A stretch of 64,000 nt of DNA. Source: Saururus chinensis (Eukaryota; Streptophyta; Magnoliopsida; Piperales; Saururaceae). The stretch spans positions 39,070,995-39,134,994 of the forward strand of contig CP141142.1 of assembly GCA_035235625.1 (NCBI GenBank). Reading direction: 5' to 3'. Below are positions 35,771 through 48,000 of this stretch, piece by piece. The notes under the pieces are model-generated. The model made no database searches. It was not told where the DNA came from and saw nothing but the letters and a program-made list of their open reading frames with translations. Position numbers and translations under genes: made by a program. Every line of letters begins with the position of its first letter. The first letter of the stretch is position 1.

Positions 35771-38464
35771 GTATTGTAATGAGTTTCGCGTACAAGGTCT
35801 CCACGTTCTGCAAATTAGAATTTGTCCTCATTGTCTTTTTGGTTAAATCATGTTTATGGTTAATGGTGATTATTTGATAGTGTTTAATATTAAAAGGGAA
35901 AAAAATAAAGATGCACCGGGTCATACATATGTCGGCATGCAATTGACATATTGTGCACCGTTGGATCGAGATTTGATTGTACATATGTATCATGGGGTAG
36001 GCAGGCGGGCAAATCAAAGCCCGCCTGGTCTGTAAATAATACCAACCTCACAACTTTCTAAAAGTATTTGGCATCGTGTGCATAGAAACGGGTACAATTT
36101 AGCTTATTTCCTTTAATTCTTATCGTTACGTACTCAGATACCAAATTTAGAAGGGGACTAGAAAGACAACCGGGAATCCCCAGTCATCTTATAATTTGTA
36201 GGCTCTTCGTAATTATAACTTAGTAAGTAGAGAATAATATTATGTACTTTTATGCTCTAAATTGTTCATTACACACTTGTCACTATGAGCAGGCTACATA
36301 GGCTCATGTTAACACAGAGGCTTTATGCGTTCGTTGTAGGGATTAACACATAAGAATCCCTAAAATGAGGGGATATATAACATTTTTGGGGAAGAAGATG
36401 TCACTTTCCTTGTAACTAGGCACTACTAAGCTAGACTTGACTAATAATTAAACTTATTTTTTAATATTTAATAAATATTAATATATATAACACTATAATT
36501 AATATATTCATAATTTAATTAAAAAAATTATATAAAAATGAGGAGTTTGTCACCCCATGTTTTAGACTTTTAGTCAGCCTACCCTACATATGCACAAATG
36601 ATATATATCTATGGGAGTATGGTGGCTAAAAAAAGAAGTAAGAGATTTTTCACCTTTTTATATATGGAAGTATTAAAGTATTATGAATTCAATAGGTCAA
36701 ATTATATTATTTATAAAAGTGGTACAACCTTATGCTTGTCTTTGCTTAAGTTACATAGTACTTTATTTGATAAATAGCTTGTGTTGGGCCTAGAGAACAT
36801 TACTTGTTTTATTATACACTAATTTTAAACATGTAACATATCCTTACTTGAAAAGTAAAAATAAATTAAAACAAAAACGTATATATAATGTTAATGATAA
36901 TTTAACTAAATAGTCTTGCATTTAATTGAATTTTTACGTGTAATATGGTTATCAATTACAAATTTCAATGGGATACATGTCAAATTGCAGTTAATTTCAA
37001 TATTCTAATATTGTTTTGAAAGGCTTAACTGCCCGGACAAAAATTAATCGCAATAAATTAGCTGTACTTCAACCTTAATAAGTTATTACGAGGGGCTTTC
37101 TGACCAATAATCGAATTCTTAGGGCTGTATTCCAATTTTTTCCTGTAAAGTACGGTGTCGTTTTAGCTCGCAGGGGCCAGTGTGATAAAAACCGAAATGC
37201 CATTGAAAACGCACGAAACCACGAAACTGCCACCCATGTGGGATCCGGAGCCGCATGAAGGGACCAGGCGGAGGAAAGGGAAATACGCGTCTTCGGCACG
37301 TGCTAACCAGTCCTCTGAGTGGTTTGCACGCTTGCTTCTCCAGGCCGAGACAGCGGAAAAAGACAAAGCTCACGACTCTGCTGGGGGCTGGCTTTTTAGG
37401 TAAGGCAGCACCGCAGCAGCAGCTGGCGCATGAGAGCAATGAGAGCTGCCGATCACCCGAGTTTACTTTTGTGCGCTAATACAGGCATCATCGATTCTGA
37501 TTCATCGAGGGTGGATAAATTTTCTTCAGCCGCTAGGCTGGTGAAAGTTCACTAGATGATCACAACTCCATAACCGGGTGCACTTACCACTAATTTTATG
37601 TCAACTACTCTTTCATAGTGTAGATACCCTTTGCTAATCTTGATAAGAAAATAATAATTTTACTCTATTTTTTTGAATTAAAAGTTTTAAATAGAGACAA
37701 TATACAGATTTTTTTTAGATTCACTTTTCCCTATTTAATTACAAGTGGATTAATGCGCGGGACAACGCGTGTAAAAAAAATAAAAGAATAGGAATATCAC
37801 ATGGGTGATATTAAAAAATTTAACTTAGACTATGTAAGCATAGGTCTGGCGGTTCCAGAGAAACCTTCCTCACAAAGTGAAAATGCAAAATCCGCATGTT
37901 GTTGTTGTTATCGACGAGATAAGCTAGGGGCTTTAGAAAGGTTAAACCATGGTCCTAAATGGAGGGTGAAAAGCTCTATCAGTCAACTTTTGTAAAGTAG
38001 TGTGAATAAAAGAAAACACTTTTGTAAAGTAGCTGGATCAGGTAGGAGTAGCAGGAACAATATACAAGGAGAGTCTAGGAACTAACAACTTATCCGGTAT
38101 TCCGGCTCAAGCAAAATTTTTGTTGCAAGTTTTTAAAAAGCTAGAGAAAAACCTTTTGTTTTCGTGATGTCCTTCGTGCCCGTTGCCCCATCAAAATATC
38201 TATCTATAGCAACTTAGACCCGTCCTAATTTAGATACTATGTATTATTGTACAGTTATTTAAATTAAAATTGCACTGAATAGAATTTGTGATAAGTTTAT
38301 GTTTATTTGATAAGGTCTAAATTGTGATTGTACATTTAAATAAGTAAGGCAAGAGTAGACAGGAGCCATGTCACTTCTAATTTGATAGGACTCAGATACA
38401 ACGAATTTCATGTTGCTAAGAACTCATTAATCTGTGTAAGATATGATTATAAAAAATTATAGGG
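35771..38464. other. Intergenic region with an orphan GC-rich island at 37130-37480
   Basis: Mostly AT-rich DNA without recognised genes. At 37130-37480 the sequence is GC-rich with an ABRE-like cacgtg (37297) and the overlapping short frames usual in GC-rich DNA; none matches a family. A cgcgtgtaaaaaaaataaaag stretch near 37766 shows no structure. No TIR or LTR ends were found. Confidence 0.45.
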
Positions 38465-39335
38465 AAAAAAATAATAAGAAAAATTATATAAATATTATTT
38501 TTTAAAAATATTACTTAAGTAATATTTGGTTAGAAATATTTACCTATATAGTATTGGTTTTTGCCATGTAGGCACCAGCCGGGCACTTGCGTGACTTTTT
38601 TTAAAAAAAATTAGTAATTTAACCCTTTACATGGATAAAATTATTATAAAATCCAATTTCGTCCTCACAAAGGACAAAATCCTCTAATTCATTTATCCTC
38701 CATCCTCTTTCTTCTCTCTCTCTCTTTTCTTCTCTCTCTTCTCTTCACTCTCTCTCTCTTCACTCTCTCTCTCTTCTCTCTCTCTTTTCTTCTCTCTCTT
38801 CTCTCCTCTCTCTCTCTCTTCACTCTCTCTCTCTTCTCTCTCTTATCTCTTCTCTCTCCACTCTCTCCCTTCTCTCTCTTCTCTCATCACTCTCTTTCTC
38901 TCTCTATTCACTTTCTCTCCTCTATTCACTCTCCTCTACCCAACCTATGAGGTGAAAGAGTGAAGAGAGAGAATGAAGAGAGAGAAAAATGAGAGATAGT
39001 GAAGAGAGAGAAGAGAGGAGCAAGAAGAGAGAGTAAAGAGAGAAGAGAGAGAGGAAAGAAAAGAAAAGAGAAGAGGAGGGAGGGAGGAGGAGAAATGAAT
39101 TAAAGGGTTTTGTCAAAGAACGAAATATGATTTCATCCTTGCAAATAATGAAATATATCTTCAAGGGCAAAGATTGACGAAAACACCAAAATTTTTTTTA
39201 AAAAAAAAACTATATATGTGCTAATGCCCAACTGGCATTTGCGTGGTAAAAATCAGCATTATTTCAATAAATATTTCTAACCGAATACAAGTAAATATTT
39301 TTTAAAATAAATATTATTTATAGAGAAAAATATTT
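38465..39335. mobile_element. Foldback element with ~130-bp TIRs and a CT/GA hairpin core
   Basis: The left arm (38465-38640: ggttagaaatatttacc, then tttttgccatgtaggcacca and cgggcacttgcgtg) is the inverse of the right arm (39195-39335: tggcatttgcgtgg, then taaaaatcagcattattt and atatttctaaccgaat). The core is about 225 bp of interrupted CTCTCT (38700-38925) followed by about 140 bp of interrupted GAGAGA (38950-39090), which can pair as a long hairpin. No coding region. A Mutator-like or other long-TIR origin is possible. Confidence 0.65.
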
Positions 39336-40785
39336 AAATAATAATAATAAAATATTTACCAATTTAGACCACTTTGAGAAATATTTTTCAAAGTAGTGTT
39401 GTTTTTACCATGCATACGCCAACCAAGCAGCTAATGGCCATGTGACTTTTTAAAAAAATATATATATAATTTCATCCTTTCAAATGACGAAATTAGTTTA
39501 TCAATTCATAAACTTAACCCGATTTCGTCCTTTAGAAGGACGAAATCGTCGTCATCTTAACCCGCACCTCCGCTCCAGATCGCGCTGTGCATTTTTTCTC
39601 CTCTGCCCAATCTGCCCCGCCGCCATGGTTCGTGTTTGAGCACTATCGCCCAGATCCAGTCCGCGTTTTCTTTCTTAAGATTATCGTCCACCTCAGGGTC
39701 CCATCGTCCATCCTGCCTCCGGTTCCCGCTATCCGTCCCATCGTTGTGTCCGCCGATCTTCGGATTTGAGTGCCTCCTTGTAGCCACAATGTCGGCCGAT
39801 CCGGTCCTCCGCCCTAATTTTAATTTAGGGATTTGGTTAATTGGAAATTTAGATATGTTAAAAGGTATGATTTTTTGTTATTCTATAATAAATTATTTAT
39901 GCATTTAGATCTGTTGGCCAATTGTTTACATGTGTTTACTATAATGAGATATGTTAGCCAATTATTTGTGCATTTAAGGATATAGCCTTATGTCTTTGTC
40001 TGAAATTGTTCGGAAATTGAACTAGTCGTATGTTACTAATAGTTTAATGTTTTTATTAATAGGGTAGATGTAATGTTTTTATAGACGACAATAGCCAACT
40101 CGTGTTGAACCATCTATTGCTTATGTAGAGTTGGAGCCAGAGACAGCCGCATCAAGAGCCATAGCTAGAGCCGAAGCCGGAGCAAGCAGATCATGCGGAG
40201 GAGGTCGTACAACACCGTCAAGGTTGAGGATGTGGAAATTGTGACATTAGCTTTGTTATATATTTCTTTTAAACTAAATATTTTATCAACATGTGATATA
40301 ATATATTTGATAAATATTTTTATTTTATATATATTTTCATTAGTTGATGTCAATATGCATGAATGTGTGGAATGAATAAAATTGTGTACGAGTTGAATGA
40401 ATGAACAGGGACAGATGTTAAAGTTAGTGTAAAATAGTTTTTTTTAAAAATTCTAATTTGAATGACGAAATCAGTATGTAAGCCACACTTTTGCGCGAGG
40501 TGTCAAGGTAAAGGACGAAATCAACTTCTGTCGCGATTTCTAAAAGAAAAAATCGGGTTAAGTTTATAAGTCGATAAACCGATTTAGTCATTTCAAATAG
40601 CAAAATTAACTTAAACTTAATTTTATAAAAATTAAAAAAAAAATAGGCATCAGCTACTTAACTGGCGTTGCGTGGTAAAAAATAACACTACTTTGAAAAA
40701 TATTTTTTAAAATAATCCAAATCGGTAAATATATTTTTTAATTATTATTTAAATAATTTCTCCTTACATATATAATTTTCCTAAA
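39336..40785. mobile_element. Second long-TIR foldback element of the same family, GC-rich interior
   Basis: The left arm (about 39345-39560: ttcaaagtagtgttgttttt, accatgcatacgcca, cttaacccgatttcgtcctt) inverts into the right arm (40510-40770: aggacgaaatc, aatcgggttaagtttataag, tggcgttgcgtgg, aacactactttgaaaaatat). Its ends match those of the neighbour at 38465-39335. The interior (39560-39780) is GC-rich, unlike the AT-rich arms, and 40125-40240 encodes a Glu/Ala-rich run, so it may contain captured host DNA. No transposase was found. Confidence 0.6.
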
Positions 40786-43315
40786 ATAATATCTTAAGAG
40801 TATGAATAGACCTATGGGTCTTGAATTAACAGTGACGCTAGTACAACCTTTGATGTGTATTTGAAAGATTTCAAGCTTAAAACGGTTGACTTCCTATCCT
40901 CCCATTCCTCCGAAGTTGCCTAACTACTTTATAAATATATTTTTTATTAACTAAGGGGTGCCCTAGCCAGAAGGGGCAGGATAACTAGCGCAGTCATGTG
41001 CTCAACAAATACAAATTAATATATAGATAACACAAATATATTATGGATCCTCTTGCCAAAGGATATTTAGTTTAAATATAGTAGGGCTACTGTAATGTTA
41101 ACTTTCGCACCTTAAAATTTTATTTCATTATTTCAACTTTATTGATGAGGAGGTTTTATTTTTATTGAACCCACTTATTAATAGTATTAAAATGATGAAA
41201 TATAATTTTGATATATAAAAGTAACATCACTCAAGCGTTTTTCATTTAAATATGTCTCATCCACAATGCGGTGGCTGCACTTGACCATGCCACCATATGA
41301 GCCCCATGCATTCAATTTCTAGACAGCGGCGCGCGTCAAAAAGTTCAGTACATTCCCAAAACAAAAAAGTTCCACAGAATCCTGCAACACTGTAGTACGT
41401 GGCACATATAAAGGTTCTCTTAGCAGTAACTCATGTCTTTAATGTTTATAGTAGAATAATATGTAGCTAATATATTTTTCTTTTTGCATGTATTATATTA
41501 TACATTATCTTAGTAGTTGTTTCACATAAAAAATAAAGATTGGATAAAAAATAGAGGTTATTTAGATGTGCCATTTCTTAACAAAAAAATACATTTTACC
41601 TCTCTAGGATAAAGTTTATATGAGTTTGGCCTTATGTGCACCAATGTGAGTGCAAATATCATGAGCTATAAAATCGAGATCTAATGACGGAGGGAGGCTA
41701 AACCTCTTGCGTCCGGGCTCATCCAAATAGTACTCGCATCTTTGAAGCTAGTTGCTACAAAATTTGTGTTTGGATATTCTCTTTTGAAGGACTTTCTCAC
41801 CAAAAGCCCCATATAAGGCACTTTCCCATCATTTTTTGTCCATTTTCAAGAAAAATGTTATATCTATGACAACCCTATGACATAGGAGAGTTTTCATTAA
41901 ATCACTTTTTGCCTGTAAAAATAAAAAATAAACTTAATTAATTTTTAAAATAGACTTAAGTTTTTCCTCTTTATATTCAAAATAAACTAAGTTTTTTTTA
42001 TCATTTCTTAGCCCAAAAGAAAAAAATCACCCAAAAGCGAAGTAAAAAAGGTATTCCCAAGCCAAACTATATTTTTCTTTAATTTTAATAAAAGCCATTT
42101 TTTGCAAAGCCCTTTTCCTACATTTGGAAAGGGGCATCCAAACAACTATATAAGCATCTTATGGCTACTGCTTTTATCCAAACAACTCCTTGAGCGTATT
42201 TTGGTGGCTGCTAGTCATCATGGAAACGACTTCAACAAGCACTTTTAGGTCCATTTTCACTTTCTCATAATCTCCTCCTAAGCAATTCTTGGAAAACCCG
42301 CTTTCCTGCAACCTTAAAGCGTATCTAAACAACGTAGCAATTTTTTTTTTTAAACCATTTCCACAAATTTTTAAGATATGTTTTCTCATTAAGAATATAA
42401 AAAAGGGTAGGATGATATTATAAAGGATAATTGTTGATGGAAGTTTCAATAAGAGCAAATGATTAATTGCAGCTTACTTGATACTTCCCTATGTCCTATA
42501 TTAATAACTTCATTTGATTTTTTTAGTTAGATTACTATAAAAAACCAAATGGAGCTATTGATATGGAATAGAGGGAATATCTCTCAGTCCTTTAGAAATC
42601 ATACTATCATATAAAGTAAGTTGGGTGATTGTAGAATTTTTATTTTCATACTATTTTACTTATGTTTTTTACTCTTAATTCTTACTTTACCCATGTTTTA
42701 TATCTTTATATTCTTTAATGCAAGTTTGAATTGGTATGTGATTTGAGAATATTTTAGTAAAATTATTTACTTAGAGTCTTTTGAATATCTTACCATATGT
42801 TAACATAATACTAAGGGCTGATATGACATGAACCTTATTTTTTAGGCTATATTGATTTTAATTTTGTATTGTTATATCTTACACTTTCGAACTCGAATTT
42901 ATGTGTTCTTCATATTCTTCGTATTGGTAAAAAAATCTCGACAAGCTCTATTAAATGAGATCTCACGTGACTATATTTTCTTAAACTTTTTTATAAGCCT
43001 CACTAATACAACATAGTTCTCAATAATAATTTATTTAATGTTTTGTCTATATTATACATGTTCAGATTCACAAATTTTTTCCACCCTTGAAAAATTCTCG
43101 AAGGGCTCTATCAAATTAGATATACCGGCAAAACTGGTCCTAAATATGAATAGCGTGCTCTACGACACAAAATCTTTAGACATCATTTTCTTTGCAAACC
43201 TATGACATGATATTTAACTTATAAGATTTGGACTTGTAATTGTCTACTATAAGTATATTTGGGTAAATACAAAGTTTGTGTATAAATTTATAGTCATTGA
43301 GATCATGAATGCATG
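40786..43315. other. Intergenic AT-rich region
   Basis: No genes recognised. It contains the Stowaway-like MITE at 42484-42577. Short frames here have no family resemblance. Confidence 0.5.
42484..42577. mobile_element. Stowaway-like MITE (94 bp), TA target site
   Basis: The left end CTTCCCTATGTCCTATATTA pairs with the right end tatggaatagagggaa, and the pairing continues through the arms (ataacttcatttg / ccaaatggagctattgat) as a near-complete hairpin. TA lies on both sides (42482-42483 and 42578-42579). The CTTCCCTATGTCC end matches the CTCCCTCCGTCCC type of plant Stowaway (Tc1/mariner) elements. Confidence 0.8.
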
Positions 43316-44370
43316 TGTCACAACTTACATTTTTGAAACCCTTTTTACTAAATCACATGCCATACATCACGAGGAATTTTTTCAATCATCTAATTAAGTA
43401 TGTAAGTCATGATAATCGGGGTTCACAAATAAAAATATCAAAATATATGATATTAATTACTACACGTGTCAAAAGTCCATAAATAGTAGGCTAACCCTCT
43501 AAGTACAAGGTTGTCATCTATTTGAAAATAAATAACTAAGTAAAGTTGTCTTTCATGCCAGTAAATTCAGTTACTTACAAAATTGCATAAGTAAGAAACT
43601 AAATCCCACTAGTACAATGTCATTCTCAACCCCCCACTTACAAACTTGGTCTTGCTAGTACTCGCTTGAAAACCTGCAATAACAAGACCAAACAACAATG
43701 AAATATCTCATTCCTCGAAAAGAGAGTTTTTAAAAGAATAAAATAATTAATTAATATTTTTTAGATTGGACTAACATTGTTATTGATATTAGTTGCCTAC
43801 ATATTGGATAACATCTCCAATGTTACTTCGAACTATATCGAATAAATGTAGTTTTGCCTATAAACTATATCTTCTCAAGTAGCATAGAAACATGTAATAC
43901 TTAAGTTGTTCCACTCATTCTAGTTAAACAATCAATAATAAGAAATTTTATTAATTATCTCACAAACCTTTATTCAATACTTAATAACCCCATCTAATCC
44001 TAAAGACAAACAAACTTGTTAAAAATAAACCTAAGTAACAAATAATACAACCACCATGAACCATCTTCAAAAGGGTATAATCCATAGTGAGGCTCTGAGA
44101 TCTACAAGAAAGTACCATGACCCAATCTAGCCCCTAAGGACTTGGTCAGAGTGGAAGGGTATGACCCAAAATTGCACTTGAACAGAAGTGGTAAGAGACA
44201 CCAACCAAGCAGGATGTCAACGACTCTGATTGCGTGTACACTAAATAATCATGAATAGATTGATTGTGATGAAAGGCCCACGTAGAGCTCCCTCCAACAG
44301 GGAGGTGCAACAACACAACCAAATTAACAACTCATCAATAGAGCTAAGACTCAAAAACAATAATTATGAA
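43316..44370 (-). mobile_element. 3' half of an LTR related to 19279-22111, minus strand, truncated
   Basis: Starts TGTCACAACTTAC (reverse of a GTGACA end) and carries, inverted, the blocks of 20780-22100: catcctgcttggttgg as ccaaccaagcaggatg (44200), and gcacctccCNNTTggaggga as ctccaacagggaggtgc (44290). It stops at the TGTAACGACTG start of the next LTR (44371), so the 5' half is missing. Confidence 0.65.
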
Positions 44371-46404
44371 TGTAACGACTGCAAATTTTCGATATGATTT
44401 CTTGCCTCTAATAAAACTAGTTTATGAGTTTTTAATTATTTTTAATTATTTAGAGTAGATATTTGGAGAGTTTTATTTGGGTATGATAGACCTCGGTGAG
44501 ACGAGTGTAACAAACCTAATAACGCACCAAATGGAGGTCGATAGTGAAAGTTATAACCTTGGGAAATGTGCCACATGGGTAGGATCTACTTTAAAAGTAT
44601 GAGAAAACCTACCCATGTGGGTCTAGTTTCAAAGGGCTTGTCGATACGAGTCCATCGGTATCAAGAACGTGCAATTCTGACTTCAAGACAAGAAGTTATC
44701 GCGTTTTAAAGTTGAAATTATATTTGATTAAAATAATAATAAAATATTATTAAAAAATAAGAAACGGACAATATAGTTGGCATCATCGATGACACCAGCA
44801 GCTCGCTCTCTTGACCCACAGAGTGAAGCACGCTTGATGCATGTTGGACGCAAGGCGGGTCTCTGTGAATCAGTGCGACATGTGGAGGGACGTGCGGCAT
44901 CACCGCACGGTTCACACACGTAGTGCCAATGCTCGTGCATTAGGAGCGGCGGTGCTGTCGGCTCACGGGTCTTTCTTATAAATTGAGGTTTTCGTTCATT
45001 CTTCCGAATAAGTTCTTGGAGTCATTATGAGTCTGTTTTCTTCCGTTCAAAAAACATTCTCAGCTAAATCGATGGTGTTCTATGCAATGGAAGCGTCCAT
45101 TCCTCGAGTTAACAACCTATATAGGGGAAACATCCTAAGGTAAGGGGAGGTTATGTCCACCTCCTATGTGTGTGGAAATGGTAAAGTGTCTCCGGATAAG
45201 GGGAAGTTTTGTCCTCTGCTTAAGGGCGCGTGAAGGGTAAAGTATCTCCGGGTAAGGGGAGATTATGTCTGTCACCTACGAGCATGTTGTGAGAAAAGTG
45301 TTCCAGGCTAAGGAGAGGTTCCGTCAGTAGCCTACTGGCACGGAAAGAGAAAAGTGTTCTAAGTCAAGGGGAGGCTCTATCTATAGCCTACAGGCATAGA
45401 AAAAGAGTTTCTTGAGTTGACCCGTGTTCATTTTCTTCCGTTTAAGAGGCATTGTTACCTAAATTGAGTGTGCCGAACATCGTGGTAGGGTTATCTTCTT
45501 GGTTGGAGACCTCCAAAACCCCATAAGTGGACATCCAATTTCGTGGTGTCCGATTTATCGGTTTCAAACTCGGGTGAAGAGCGAGGTAGGGGCTTTTATC
45601 CTTTCTTAAGGCATGATCATAAAATTTAGTTTTGTTTTGAACTTATTATTTATATGACTCTCGCATGCTATGCATTAAAGATTACTTTCAAATTATGATT
45701 TATGATTTTTGCACATATATTTGATTTGTCGAATGGTTAATCGTTGAGATAGAATATGATTTACATATCATATGTTTATAATGCTATTGCATATATTCAA
45801 TTAGTCAAATGATTATGCGCTAGAAGCAGATATGTTTTATTACATGCTTTACGATTGCCTCATATATCATAGTTTGATCGAATATTTATCCAAGGATTTT
45901 GATATAAATTATATACGTTGGAGCGTGTGAGATAGAGACAAACTAGCTTCACCATTGTTTTCATTGCGAATGAATACAATATGTTTAAATGACGGTTTTA
46001 GAAGACTCGTCCTTGTTGAAAGGAGGATACTCAAGATTATTTTTGAAAAGACGTATAAGTATGGTGATCGTGTCATTGAAGCGGGATAAAGAAGGGGTAA
46101 CTGTCTCATTGGAATGAATGACCAACCTTGCCTTATTAGTTGTTGATAGTGACACTCTCATAGCTTGTAGAGGCGGAGCTAGGGTTTTTAAAAGGATAAA
46201 CATTGGGATAAAATGTTTTAAAAGAAAATAGCCCTTTTTGGAGTATGGGAACTGTAGGATATGTTGATTGAGTATGGGACTCAAGATTATGAGTCTAGGA
46301 CTCAAGAGTGTTTTGGTTGTCCAGAGCTATTGTTGGGCTCCCCAATAGAGCTTCGTTGACTAGTTAAGGTCACAATTAATATAGTTTGGAATTTGATGCA
46401 CGGT
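44371..46404 (+). mobile_element. LTR, plus-strand arm of an inverted LTR pair
   Basis: Starts TGTAACGACTGC. It shares with 4901-7213 and, inverted, with 48228-49469 the blocks gagtgtaacaaacc, 'gtctagtttcaaagggctt' and 'atcaagaacgtgcaattc' (near 44510-44675). TATA: ttcttataaattg (44973). Leader plus repeat array at 45040-45410, a second leader copy near 45430. It ends at gatgcacggtac (46394-46405), where the foldback element 46406-46876 begins. Confidence 0.6.
45120..45410 (+). repeat. Degenerate ~60-bp leader repeat array, about 5 copies
   Basis: Successive copies of ctNNGGtaaggggaggttatgt with gNgtaaagtgtctccgg spacers. This is the array type of 5590-6290, flanked here by two copies of the LTR leader (near 45040 and 45430). 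The inverted partner LTR (48228-49469) has one leader and no array. Confidence 0.65.
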
Positions 46405-46405
46405 A

Positions 46406-46876
46406 CCTATTTTAGCCTGGTGAGCCCTAACGAAGGGCAAGACCCTAATTAGCCCCTAACAAAGGGCATATATCAAGGCTACGTGTGCTAGGGTAGAGAG
46501 TATCACGAGAAGACTCTCTACTCTCTAGATCCCGGTGCACCATGAGCACGGGTGGCTCTTCTATCCACAAGCACACAATGTTTTGAGATGATCTGTGGAG
46601 GAGTAAGAGGTTGTTGCTTTGTACTCGTAATAATTTTTATTAATATATATGTTTGGGACATTTGTAGAAAGTCGTGAGAGCTTGTAAACCCTAGTAGCAT
46701 CTTCAATACGTAGAAAGAAGCTCTAGGGGTGGTTTTGGGTGAGAGGCACACCCCATTTTCATGAAAAATACTATATATGATATGTGTTGTGAAACTGTCA
46801 TGTGTTTATTCATGCATGATTGTAGTATGCTTGATTGTCTTGCCCTTCGTTAGGGGCTCACTAGGCTAATATACAT
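46406..46876. mobile_element. Small foldback/MITE-like element with ~35-bp TIRs
   Basis: Left end tattttagcctggtgagccc, then taacgaagggcaagac, pairs with the right end gtcttgcccttcgttagggg, then ctcactaggctaatata. No coding potential. A partial extra copy of the end motif (ccctaacaaagggca) sits at 46452-46470. It adjoins the hAT-like element at 46882. Confidence 0.65.
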
Positions 46877-47080
46877 ACCATTAGGGCTGCAAACGGGCCG
46901 GGCTCGGCCAAAAAAATTTTAAAATTTAAAATCCGGCCCAAAGCCCATAGATAAGTCTAAAATTTTGGCCCGACCCAAAATTTTAACTGGCTTGGGCCGG
47001 GCATGGGCTTTCGGGCTGAAAGATAAACACCCCTAGCCAGCCATCCTAAATGGTATTTAATAGAAGATAGCCTGGTTTCT

Positions 47081-47276
47081 GCTAGCTTTTCCCCTCTTTA
47101 CTAGGCCATTTTTAGCACTCAACAGCATTTACATGAATCAATAAAAGTAAGCAAAATAAGTTTGACCACTGTGAAGGTGCTAGCTTTTACCCCCTTTACT
47201 ATGTCATTTTTAGCACTCAACAACATTTACATGAATCGATAAAAGTAAGCAAAATAAGTTTAACCACTGTGAAGGT
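47081..47276. repeat. Tandem duplication, 98-bp unit x 2, inside the hAT-like element
   Basis: gctagctttt at 47081 and 47179 each begins a unit with ttagcactcaacaNcattta and aaagtaagcaaaataagttt, ending ccactgtgaaggt. Only a few substitutions separate them. It covers the end of the INT exon fragment and its intron side. Confidence 0.9.
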
Positions 47277-48000
47277 AAGATTACCAAGGTAAGAGAGAAA
47301 TTGCTCACCCGTAATCATTAGCACATTCGTGCTCATGAGCCCTCCCCTAATTTCTAAAGGGAATGTTTCTGCAATATATACAGGAGCAATAATAGATGCA
47401 GCAGCCATAATAACCGACCCACCGACCCAGCAGCAAAAAGCATATCAGCAAGTAAGGTGGTTCATTTCCATCTATAAGCATCATTCTGCCACCCCCTATT
47501 GCAGTTCCAATCATGGCGCCTACCAGTGCCATAGTAACAATCATCTCCTGTAAATTAATTAGAAGAACAATTGTTTATACCAGAAAACAAGTTAAATCTC
47601 ATATATGATTTCACAGCAATCCATTGACCTATTCTTGTAAAAACTTGCTTGAAGTCATCCTGTATATATAAAAGAGCTCCATATATTACCCCTAAAATTT
47701 ATATCAAAATTATAGGCAAACACATCATTTGAAAACATTACAACCAAAATTTAGAAACCTACTGGCCATGAAAGGAACTCAAGGGGAATTGAAGACCAGC
47801 AAAGGAATCATGGTGTCCAAGCTATACTTGTGTCGTACCCAAAAAACAAGCCACCTATACCAGTGGTGACAGTCAACATAAGCACATAATGATTGCTGAA
47901 GTAGGTCATCTTTCTGCCGGAGCCAAAGTCCAAAAGCCCTGAGCTCCCCGGCAACGAAAGGATCATCATTTTTGAGAAACCTCAAATACCCAATTTGCAG
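47262..48000 (-). pseudogene. Captured fragment of a plant inositol transporter (INT, MFS sugar-porter family)
   Basis: On the minus strand, 47888-47820 reads YVLMLTVTTGIGGLFFGYDT, the first transmembrane segment of INT proteins. After an intron-like gap, 47544-47490 gives MIVTMALVGAMIGTAIGG (TM2). A shifted frame then gives [10 protein letters not shown], and 47408-47265 gives [17 protein letters not shown] followed by [19 protein letters not shown], the strongly conserved INT loop. Frame changes and a loss of about 20 residues between MAAAS and APVYIAE make it non-functional. Exons and intron-like spacers are both present, so genomic DNA rather than cDNA was captured. The C-terminal two thirds is absent. 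Confidence 0.85.
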
